34,727 nucleotides of DNA from Planctomycetota bacterium (GTDB taxonomy: Bacteria; Planctomycetota; SZUA-567; JAFGGJ01). The stretch lies in the NCBI GenBank assembly GCA_016930595.1, contig JAFGGJ010000047.1, positions 1 to 34,727 of the forward strand, given 5' to 3'. The notes under the pieces were generated by a model, which did no database searches, was not told the DNA's origin, and saw only the letters and a list, made by a program, of their open reading frames with translations. Shown piece by piece: positions 1-6,353 of the stretch; positions within the stretch are counted from its first letter, which is position 1, and each line of letters starts with the position of its first letter. A program made the translations under genes and the position numbers.

Positions 1-48
1 GTTTTGGCCTTAAAGTGCCTGCAAACTGACCCCAAAACACGCCAATTC

Positions 49-116
49 TGCATGATGCAATTTCGTCCGCACATTGTGCAATTAGGGGTTACAGTTTAAT
101 CGTGCAAATCGTGCAC
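49..116. repeat. Cluster of three TGCA-core inverted repeats
   Basis: Three short dyads follow one another. TGCAT-G-ATGCA is at 49-59, GCAC-ATT-GTGC at 69-79, and GTGCA-AATCG-TGCAC at 102-116. The last also reads as a direct repeat of CGTGCA with a 9-base period (101-106 and 110-115). All share a TGCA or TGCAC core. This looks like a tandem protein-binding region or a folded RNA. No gene in the window starts from it, so any controlled gene would lie to the left. Confidence 0.4.
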
Positions 117-124
117 CCGCCTAG

Positions 125-145
125 CCCCTTATCCCACCCCTACCC
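125..145 (-). other. Predicted G-quadruplex motif in 3' region of ABC operon
   Basis: Read on the minus strand there are four G-runs of 3, 4, 3 and 4 bases, separated by loops of 2 (TA), 1 (T) and 4 (ATAA) bases. This meets the usual G3+N1-7 rule. A further GGG sits at 154-156. The motif begins about 40 bases after the ATPase stop codon, so it could fold in the 3' end of that mRNA. That role is inference. Confidence 0.45.
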
Positions 146-187
146 TAATATTACCCTTAATTGCCCAGAAACGCTCTCTTCACGGGG

Positions 188-973
188 TCATTTCAGTGCC
201 ACGTGGTAACAGCTGCCGTCGCCGCGGACTTCCAGTTCCGCCCCGTAGACTTCCGAAAGCCTGTCCCTGTCAAGGACTTCTTCAGGCGGCCCGGCCGCCG
301 CGACCGCTCCTCCCGAAAGCAGCACGATGCGGTCGGCGATGCGTCCCGAAACCAGGAAGTCGTGTTCGACCACGATGAGCGTTTTGCCCTGGGCTTTCAG
401 TCGGCGGAGAGTGTCCAGCATGCGCGCCTGGGAGGCGAAATCGAGGTGGCTGGAAGGTTCGTCGAGCATTATCAGGGGGACGTTCTGCATGAGCGCCCTG
501 GCGAAGGAGCAGCGTTTCCTCTCGCCGTCGGAAAGCTCGGCCAGCGGGCGCGACGCCAGGTGTTCCAGGGAAAGGTCGCGCAGCACCGGGGCGAGGGAAT
601 CTTCCGCATCGCGGGGGAAAAGCGCCATGGCGGACTGGTGGGGATAGGCCGCCTGGAGGAGGATTTCGGCGACGGTGAGACCCATTTCGGAAGGCTCGAG
701 CTCCACGACGAGAGCGGTCCTGCGGGCGGCTTCGCGGCGGGGGAGTCCGTGCGCCGGGTCGCCGTAGAGGTCCGCTGAGCCCCGCGAAGGGGCGAGTATG
801 CCCGCGCCCAGGAGCAGCAGGGTGCTTTTGCCCGCGCCGTTCGGGCCGATGACGGTGACGAGTTCGCCGGGGCGGACGGCGAGGTCGATATCCGTGAGCA
901 CGCGGCGTTCCGGGCGGTATTCGAAAGAAAGGCTGCGGAAGGCGAGTGGAAGGGTGGAGTCGGAGTCAGGCAC
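188..973 (-). CDS. ABC transporter ATP-binding protein, FecE/BtuD type
   Basis: This 261-residue protein is the cytoplasmic ATPase of an importer for an iron chelate or a corrinoid. The Walker A motif GPNGAGKST is at residues 43-51, the signature LSDGE at 147-151, Walker B LIMLDEP at 167-173, and the switch histidine at 204 in VVEHD. Length and motif spacing fit the FecE/BtuD/FhuC family. Its start overlaps the end of the upstream permease gene by 8 bases, so the two are translationally coupled. The substrate cannot be told from sequence. No periplasmic binding protein or TonB receptor is present in the window, so those parts must be encoded elsewhere. Confidence 0.93.
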   Translation of the reverse strand: MPDSDSTLPLAFRSLSFEYRPERRVLTDIDLAVRPGELVTVIGPNGAGKSTLLLLGAGILAPSRGSADLYGDPAHGLPRREAARRTALVVELEPSEMGLTVAEILLQAAYPHQSAMALFPRDAEDSLAPVLRDLSLEHLASRPLAELSDGERKRCSFARALMQNVPLIMLDEPSSHLDFASQARMLDTLRRLKAQGKTLIVVEHDFLVSGRIADRIVLLSGGAVAAAGPPEEVLDRDRLSEVYGAELEVRGDGSCYHVALK

Positions 974-2003
974 GGCGCCATCTCCTGACGACTAGAGCGA
1001 GGAAGACCGGGGTTCCGACAAGGCCGGTAACGACGCCTACGGGCAGGGGGTTGACGGAGGCGAAGACACGCGTGAAGGTGTCCGCCGCCAGAAGGAAGGC
1101 CGCCCCCGCGAAAGCGGCTCCCGGGACGACCCAGCGGTTGTCGCCGCCTCCGGTCACCCTCACGGCATGAGGCACGACCAGGCCGACGAAACCGATGGGT
1201 CCGGCGACGGCCACGGTGAAAGCGGTAAGGAAACCGGCGATGACCAGCACCGCGGTGCGCAGGCGCCTGGGGCTGATCCCGCCGGAAGCGGCGGTGGTTT
1301 CGCCGAGGGCCAGGAGGTTCATGGGGCGGGAAAGGAACGTAAGGGCGACGACGCCGGCGAGGGCGGCGGCGAGCACCCAGCATGCGGCGGCGACGGAAGC
1401 GTCGTCGGGGATGCGGCCGATCAGGTACTGGATGATGTCCTTGGCGTCGCCCGGGGCGGCCCTGGAATAGGCGAGCTGGACACAGGCGCCGCAGAAGGCG
1501 TTGACCATGATGCCGGCGAGGACGATGCCGGTGGTGCCGGCGCGCTTGAGGCCGGAAGCGATGGCGAGGACGGTGGCGCCGGCGGCGAGAGCGCCGAGGA
1601 AGGCGAGGGATGTGAGGAAAAGGCCGTGGTCCCAGCCCGCGAGCTTGGCCATTGAAACGACGAGAGCGCCGCCGCCGGACATGCCGAGGAGGTAGGGTTC
1701 GGCGAGAGGGTTTCTGAGGACTCCCTGCACGCCGGCGCCCGCCGATCCCAGGGCGATGCCTATGGCGGCGGCCAGGAGGGCGCGGGGGAGGCGTATTTCC
1801 ATGACGATGAGGCGTTCGGTGGAGGACCAGTTCCAGAAAGCGGCGGCCCTGTGCCATGGGACGACGGAGCCGAAGAGCACGGCCAGCAGCATGAAGACGA
1901 AGGCGATGAGCAGTGCGGCGGCCATGAAGCCGCACCACCTGCCGGGCGTGAGCCGGAAACCCGGCCGGCCGTTAAGAGAGTCCCGTTTGTCCTGTGATGG
2001 CAT
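966..2003 (-). CDS. FecCD-family ABC transporter permease
   Basis: This is the membrane subunit of the same importer. After a polar N-terminal tail of about 25 residues it has roughly nine or ten hydrophobic segments. The family block is clear: GVLRNPLAEPYLLGMSGG resembles the rNPLA-P-LG sequence of BtuC and FecC/D, and a GFVGLVVPHAVR segment near the C-terminus matches the conserved FxGLvvPH-R loop. ATG at 2003 is taken as the start. An in-frame TTG at 2021 is possible, and neither has a good ribosome-binding site. A single permease implies a homodimer, as in BtuC. It is divergent from the pseudokinase gene at 2129. Confidence 0.92.
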   Translation of the reverse strand: MPSQDKRDSLNGRPGFRLTPGRWCGFMAAALLIAFVFMLLAVLFGSVVPWHRAAAFWNWSSTERLIVMEIRLPRALLAAAIGIALGSAGAGVQGVLRNPLAEPYLLGMSGGGALVVSMAKLAGWDHGLFLTSLAFLGALAAGATVLAIASGLKRAGTTGIVLAGIMVNAFCGACVQLAYSRAAPGDAKDIIQYLIGRIPDDASVAAACWVLAAALAGVVALTFLSRPMNLLALGETTAASGGISPRRLRTAVLVIAGFLTAFTVAVAGPIGFVGLVVPHAVRVTGGGDNRWVVPGAAFAGAAFLLAADTFTRVFASVNPLPVGVVTGLVGTPVFLALVVRRWRRA

Positions 2004-2030
2004 GCGGGCATTGTCGCGCAAAAGGGCCGA

Positions 2031-2048
2031 TCCGCCAGCGCAGGCGGA
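2031..2048. promoter_or_regulatory. 6-bp inverted repeat in the divergent control region
   Basis: TCCGCC and GGCGGA flank the 6-base loop AGCGCA between the permease and pseudokinase genes. On the minus strand it would form a hairpin in the permease leader, followed by CGGCCCTTTT. It could be an operator for the importer genes or a leader hairpin. I cannot tell which, and I see no metal-box consensus. Confidence 0.35.
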
Positions 2049-2084
2049 CCGGGATTTATGGTAACTGAAAGAGGGCAGGGCGTG

Positions 2085-2090
2085 TATAAT
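2085..2090 (+). promoter_or_regulatory. Candidate -10 element for the pseudokinase gene
   Basis: A perfect TATAAT lies 39 bases before the ATG of the gene at 2129, in a GC-rich setting where such a hexamer is uncommon. No convincing -35 hexamer stands 16-18 bases upstream. The ribosome-binding site that decides the start is AAAGGA, six bases before the ATG at 2129. Confidence 0.4.
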
Positions 2091-2128
2091 GAAAAGAGAG
2101 TTCGAACTTACAGGGAAAAGGACAGCGG

Positions 2129-4531
2129 ATGGCGGGAGAGATCAGCATACCGGGGTTCGAGGTGTTCGAGAAGATAGACGAGCGGCCGGGGCTGGCGACG
2201 TATGCGGGCAGGCAGGTTTCGCTGGACCGCGCGGTGAAGATACTGGTGATACCGGAGGAGCTTACTCCGGAGGCCAAAAAGCAGTACGTGCAGATACACA
2301 GGCGGATAGCGCAGTTCAACCACCCGAACCTGGTGCGGGTGATAGAGGTCAACGAGCGCGACGGGCTGGCGTACTGCGTGACGGAAGACATGGGGGTGCC
2401 GCCGATATCCCGGGAGATAGACGAAGAAGGGCCGATGCCGTGGCCCGACAGCCTGGGGCTGGCGGCCGAACTGGCCACGGCGATGGCGCAGATACACGGA
2501 CAGCAGATCGTGCACGGGGACCTTTCGCCGAACAACGTGTACGTGGGAGAAGACGGGCGGCCGAAGATAATGTTCACCGGGGTGCCTTCGGTGCCTGGAG
2601 GGCCGTACACGGCGCCCGAGAGGGAGGAGAACGACCGGCCGACGGCGGCAGGAGACGTGTATTCGCTGGGTGCGGTCACGTATTTCATATTCACGGGCCG
2701 TCCGCCGGCGGTATCGGAAGAGGGCATAGAGAACCCGCGGGACCTTTCGTACATGCCGGAGGAACTCGAGAAACTGCTCGACGCCATGATGGCCGAGGAG
2801 GCGGAGGAAAGGCCGAGGAACGCGAAGGAAGTGCTGGAAGCTCTGCAGGCGCTGAGCCGCGGGGCGGCGCCGGACGTAAAGGAGCCGCTGACGGGGTTGT
2901 TCAGGGAGGCGAAGGCCCCGATAAAGAGTCCCGGAGCGGCGCGCAGGGGGACGCCTCTGTGGCTGTATCTTGTGGGCGGGCTGGTGGCGGCGGCGCTGGT
3001 GGTTGCCGGGGCGGTGGTGCTGGCGATGCGGCCGAAAGGACCCGAAGGGGCGCCTGGCGGAGAAGAAGTGGAGGATGCCGTGCAGGCAGGCACGGCCGCG
3101 GGAAACGGGGGGCTGCCGGACGCCGGGCGGCGGAAGAGGCCCGGGAGCGAAGACGTGAGCGGGACGGAAGAGGATCCGGGGGAAGAGACGGCGGAGCCGG
3201 CCGGCGCGGTGGAGACGGCCGGGGTGGAAGCGGCGGCGCCGGACGAGGAGGAAGGGGTGCCTTCGATGACGGCGCAGGAAATAAGCGCGGCGTTCGAAGA
3301 GGCGAAGGCGTACGCCAAGGCGAATCCGGAAGACCTGGACGGGATAATATCGAAGTTCCAGACGATAGCGCGTGCGGCGCAGAACAAGAGGATGGTGGAG
3401 CGGTGCGGCGAGAAGGTGAAGTTCTACCGGGAGAAGCTCGAAGAGCAGACGGAAGCCAAGGTGGAGCTTGCGATAGAGATGGCGAAGGCGCTGGCGGCGC
3501 AGGGGAAGATCGAGGAGGCGGCGGCGCAGCTTGCGTGGGAAGACGAATCGATGCTGAACCCGAGGCAGATGGCGGCGCTGAGGACGGCGCTGGACATAAT
3601 ATCGGAGCCGCTGAGGAAGCAGGCGGGGACGCTGGAAAAGCAGGTGGAAGCGGCGCTGAAGGAAGGGAATGCCGTGCGTGCGCGCGCTGCGCTGACGCGC
3701 TACAAGGCGTGCGGCGCGATGGGGTCTGCGAGCAAGATAGACCGGTGGGAGCGTCTCCTGACGGAGATGGAGGACGTGCGGGCGCAGGAGGCCGCCGAGC
3801 AGAAGCGGAAGGCGGCGGAAGGGCTGAAGCAGGAGGAACAGGCGATCAAGGAGGGGCAGGGGGCGCTGAGGGCGCTGCACGACATGGAAACGGAGCTGCA
3901 GGAAAGGATAAGGAAGTACGAGTTCGAGAAGGCGGAGAGGCTGATAACCGACAGCCTGCCGTACCTGGGGGCGGGGAAGCCCGCGGGAGAGGCGTACGCG
4001 GAGGTGGTGCGGAGGCTGGCGAACAGGATGTCGGCGGCGCAGGCCAGGCTGCTGACTATTGCGAAGGAAGGCAAGAGGATAACGCTGCACAAGGCGGGAG
4101 CGAGCTGGACGGGCAAGGTGAGCGGGGTGACGGACACGTCGGTGGTCCTGCATTTGAATTCGGGGCCGGCGATGGAGATCTTCTTCAAGGACATGGACAT
4201 AGGGGATTTCAGGCGGTATTCGGGGATGGACACGGGCGTGCAGGAGGCGCTGATAGACGACGCCGGAAGGTTCGTTCTGACGGGGGAGGCCGAGGCGGCG
4301 CTGCAGGCACTGAACGGTGCGGAATGGCGGGACGAGCTGAAGCCGCTGGCGGAGGTGCTGAAGCAGCGCGCCGGACGCAGGCTTGAAAGGGAGGCCGAGG
4401 CGCGGGAGCTGCTGCTGGCGGCCCGGAAGGCGTACTACGACGGCGACGCGGAGAAACTGCAAGAGCCGCTGAACAGGCTGCGGCACGAGTATTCGGATAC
4501 CGAGGTGTACCAGGAGAACCTGGAAAGGTGA
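2129..4531 (+). CDS. Membrane-anchored Ser/Thr pseudokinase with helical C-terminal region
   Basis: This 800-residue protein has a PknB-type kinase fold at about residues 10-260, a single membrane segment at about 275-300, an acidic low-complexity linker, and a long charged, helical region (about 370-800) with coiled-coil and TPR-like character. The kinase core is degraded. The glycine-rich loop is reduced to DERPGL. The lysine (K37 in AVKIL) is kept. The usual helix-C glutamate is not found. HRDLKPxN is HGDLSPNN (129-136), and the metal-binding DFG is replaced by MFTG (148-151). The fold-keeping APE (162-164) and D176 remain. I infer a pseudokinase that senses or scaffolds rather than phosphorylates. 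Seven bases separate it from the next gene, so the two form an operon. Confidence 0.85.
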   Translation: MAGEISIPGFEVFEKIDERPGLATYAGRQVSLDRAVKILVIPEELTPEAKKQYVQIHRRIAQFNHPNLVRVIEVNERDGLAYCVTEDMGVPPISREIDEEGPMPWPDSLGLAAELATAMAQIHGQQIVHGDLSPNNVYVGEDGRPKIMFTGVPSVPGGPYTAPEREENDRPTAAGDVYSLGAVTYFIFTGRPPAVSEEGIENPRDLSYMPEELEKLLDAMMAEEAEERPRNAKEVLEALQALSRGAAPDVKEPLTGLFREAKAPIKSPGAARRGTPLWLYLVGGLVAAALVVAGAVVLAMRPKGPEGAPGGEEVEDAVQAGTAAGNGGLPDAGRRKRPGSEDVSGTEEDPGEETAEPAGAVETAGVEAAAPDEEEGVPSMTAQEISAAFEEAKAYAKANPEDLDGIISKFQTIARAAQNKRMVERCGEKVKFYREKLEEQTEAKVELAIEMAKALAAQGKIEEAAAQLAWEDESMLNPRQMAALRTALDIISEPLRKQAGTLEKQVEAALKEGNAVRARAALTRYKACGAMGSASKIDRWERLLTEMEDVRAQEAAEQKRKAAEGLKQEEQAIKEGQGALRALHDMETELQERIRKYEFEKAERLITDSLPYLGAGKPAGEAYAEVVRRLANRMSAAQARLLTIAKEGKRITLHKAGASWTGKVSGVTDTSVVLHLNSGPAMEIFFKDMDIGDFRRYSGMDTGVQEALIDDAGRFVLTGEAEAALQALNGAEWRDELKPLAEVLKQRAGRRLEREAEARELLLAARKAYYDGDAEKLQEPLNRLRHEYSDTEVYQENLER

Positions 4532-4538
4532 CAGAGCG

Positions 4539-5858
4539 ATGAAATGGACGGCGGCAGTCTTGCTGTGCATGGGCGTTGCCTTCAGCAGCGCGGGGGAGGA
4601 GTTCCGCCTGGCGTCGATAATCGACATGACGAAGTACCTGGATTCGGCCGGCGGCGTGGAGGACGAGTCGGGCAAACCCGCGGAAGCGGCGGCGGAAGAG
4701 ACGGCGCCTGCGGCGGCGCCGGATGCGGCGCCCGCGGCGCCTGCGGCGGCAGAGCCGGAGCTGCCGGAGTTCACGTACCGTGAAAAGAACCTGGAGAAGA
4801 GAGTTGTCTCGACGCTCGAAAACATGGTGAAGACCGCGAACATGGCGGCGAACCACAAGGTGAACAGCCGGCTGACGGACCTGCTGGGCCACAACGACCA
4901 GCTGGGGGCGGCGAGGGTCATCTACAGGTACGGGTTTTTCGAGAGGGCCTACGGCGGTTACCACGACATAATATCGAAGCAGGGGTACACGCGTGCGGAG
5001 CGGGACGCTCTGGCGACGGGCGTGGTGGACCTGGAAGCGCTGAGGATGCTGGTGTTCGCCGCGCAGATCGAGCGCGCCAAGCACCAGATGCCGAAGGTGA
5101 TGGGGAAGGTGAAGACGTCGGGGATCGACCCGCTGGTGACGTTCGGGGACGACACCCTGGCGCTCTACGAGGCGGCGAAGCAGTTCTGGCCGGTTTTCGA
5201 AAAGCTGGATAAGGCGGCGAACGGTGCGCCCGCGGACGAAGCGGCCAAGAGGAAGGAGGCGGTGAGACTCATAGCGTACGCGGGACTGGCGTCCGGGACG
5301 GACGGATGGCGCTACGGGCTGGAGGGCAATCCCGCGACGGACAAGCTTGCGCCGGGGGAGCCGAACAGGAGCATAACCGGATGGGCGGCGGTATACACGG
5401 ACCTGAACATGATAAGCGACAAGGCGGCGCTGCTGGGATACAAGGATGCGGAGCCGTTTGCGGAAGACCTGAACGCCATGGGGGTGAAGATGCACCTGCC
5501 GTACCACAAGATACACGCGCTGGGCATGCTGATATCGCGTTTTCCCGGGCACCAGGTGGTGCAGAGCGGAGAGGCGTTCCTGCACCTTGCGGACGCCCTG
5601 GCGGACCTGGAAGCGTACGACGGGACGGCGATGGTCTGCCAGTTGGCGGTGGACATAGCGCCGGACGCGCAGGCGGTGAAAGAAGGGGAGATGAATTACA
5701 TGGCGGCGGAGGCGCTGTTCAGGGGGAAGCGGTACCGGGACGCGATAACGCTGTTCCGGTCGCTGCAGGCGTCGGCACCGGAGCACCGTGCGAACATGGA
5801 CGGCACGGTGATGTCGAGAATAACCGAGGCCAACAAGCGCAGGACGCTGGTGGAGTAG
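4539..5858 (+). CDS. Secreted helical-repeat protein, partner of the pseudokinase
   Basis: I do not recognise this 439-residue protein as a named family. A signal peptide is clear at residues 1-19 (MKWTAAVLLCMGVAFSSAG). It is followed by an Ala/Pro/Glu-rich linker at about 45-72 and then a largely helical body. The C-terminal part (about 380-430) reads like a tetratricopeptide pair, with AAEALFRGKRYRDAITLFRSL as its best repeat. It starts seven bases after the pseudokinase stop. The shared operon and matching helical style suggest that the two act together at or beyond the membrane, which is inference. It ends 44 bases before the convergent Nfu gene. Confidence 0.75.
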   Translation: MKWTAAVLLCMGVAFSSAGEEFRLASIIDMTKYLDSAGGVEDESGKPAEAAAEETAPAAAPDAAPAAPAAAEPELPEFTYREKNLEKRVVSTLENMVKTANMAANHKVNSRLTDLLGHNDQLGAARVIYRYGFFERAYGGYHDIISKQGYTRAERDALATGVVDLEALRMLVFAAQIERAKHQMPKVMGKVKTSGIDPLVTFGDDTLALYEAAKQFWPVFEKLDKAANGAPADEAAKRKEAVRLIAYAGLASGTDGWRYGLEGNPATDKLAPGEPNRSITGWAAVYTDLNMISDKAALLGYKDAEPFAEDLNAMGVKMHLPYHKIHALGMLISRFPGHQVVQSGEAFLHLADALADLEAYDGTAMVCQLAVDIAPDAQAVKEGEMNYMAAEALFRGKRYRDAITLFRSLQASAPEHRANMDGTVMSRITEANKRRTLVE

Positions 5859-5902
5859 GGGCCGCGGGAGTCCGGAGGCGGGACGGGCGCGGCGGGAGGC
5901 GG

Positions 5903-6133
5903 TCAGTCGGCTTCTTCGACGGCTGCGAGGTCGGGGAATTCTTCCTTTAGCCTGGCCTGTATGCCCTGCTTGAGGGTCATGCGGGAGAAGGGACATCCTG
6001 CGCAGGCGCCCTGGAGGCGGACTTTGAGGACGTCGCCGTCGAGGGCGATGAATTCAACGTCGCCGTTATGGCCCTGGAGGGCGGCACGGAGCTTGTCGAG
6101 TGCGGAACGGAGGGCGGTTTCGTCGATGGCCAA
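5903..6133 (-). CDS. NifU C-terminal domain (Nfu-type) Fe-S protein
   Basis: This 76-residue protein is a stand-alone Nfu domain that carries or transfers Fe-S clusters. The defining CxxC is in GACAGCPFS, with cysteines at 44 and 47, followed by the family's TLKQGI helix. Full-length NifU has additional N-terminal domains that are absent here, which is common. The start is TTG at 6133, three bases after the ferredoxin stop. The sequence AGAGGAA near the end of the ferredoxin gene could serve as its ribosome-binding site. Pairing with a ferredoxin fits Fe-S delivery. Confidence 0.88.
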   Translation of the reverse strand: MAIDETALRSALDKLRAALQGHNGDVEFIALDGDVLKVRLQGACAGCPFSRMTLKQGIQARLKEEFPDLAAVEEAD

Positions 6134-6136
6134 GGG

Positions 6137-6304
6137 TCATTCCTCTTCTATGGCTTCATTGGGACAGGCGGTTACGCAGGCACCGCATTCGATGCATTTT
6201 TCCTGGTCGATGACGTATATGTCGCCTTCGGAAATGGCTTCGACCGGGCATTCATCCTTGCAGATACCGCAGGCGATACACTTGTCGGTAATGCGGTAGG
6301 CCAT
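6137..6304 (-). CDS. 2[4Fe-4S] ferredoxin
   Basis: This is a 55-residue bacterial-type ferredoxin with two complete four-cysteine motifs. The first is CIACGICKDECP (cysteines at 9, 12, 15 and 19). The second is CIECGACVTACP (37, 40, 43 and 47). It is a small soluble low-potential electron carrier typical of anaerobic metabolism. The start is secure: an almost perfect ribosome-binding site, AGGAGGTGA, sits five bases before ATG at 6304. It is the first gene of a two-gene unit with the Nfu protein, and it diverges from the large secreted protein at 6354. Confidence 0.95.
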   Translation of the reverse strand: MAYRITDKCIACGICKDECPVEAISEGDIYVIDQEKCIECGACVTACPNEAIEEE

Positions 6305-6319
6305 TCAAATCACCTCCTC

Positions 6320-6347
6320 TTGTAAACGGCCGGGCAACGTCTATCAT
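6320..6347 (+). promoter_or_regulatory. Candidate promoter giving a near-leaderless message
   Basis: TTGTAA at 6320-6325 and TATCAT at 6342-6347 are separated by 16 bases, a fair sigma70-type promoter. Its -10 ends six bases before the ATG at 6354, so transcription would begin at or next to the start codon. No ribosome-binding site precedes that ATG, which fits a leaderless mRNA. The whole element sits within the 49-base divergent gap to the ferredoxin gene. Confidence 0.4.
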
Positions 6348-6353
6348 GTCGCC

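Larger units (their letters stand above)
1..187. other. Non-coding left end, AT-richer than the rest
   Basis: No credible reading frame occupies this stretch. It is visibly richer in A and T than the surrounding genes. It lies immediately 3' of the minus-strand ABC ATPase gene, so it would be the 3' untranslated part of that transcript unless a gene beyond the window starts here. It holds the dyad cluster and the G-quadruplex motif listed separately. I see no intrinsic terminator with a clear T-run. Confidence 0.6.

Noticed and set aside
472-1938. Long minus-strand frame across both ABC genes
   Set aside because: It is rich in Arg and Pro, overlaps two confident genes in another frame and has no homology.
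2004-2128. Cobalamin riboswitch ahead of the FecCD permease
   Set aside because: The gap is only about 125 bases, too short for the aptamer, and no B12-box-like sequence is visible.
2108-4921. Very long minus-strand open frame opposite the pseudokinase
   Set aside because: It is an Arg/Leu/Pro-rich shadow created by GC-biased codons. The plus-strand frame has recognisable kinase motifs and a ribosome-binding site.
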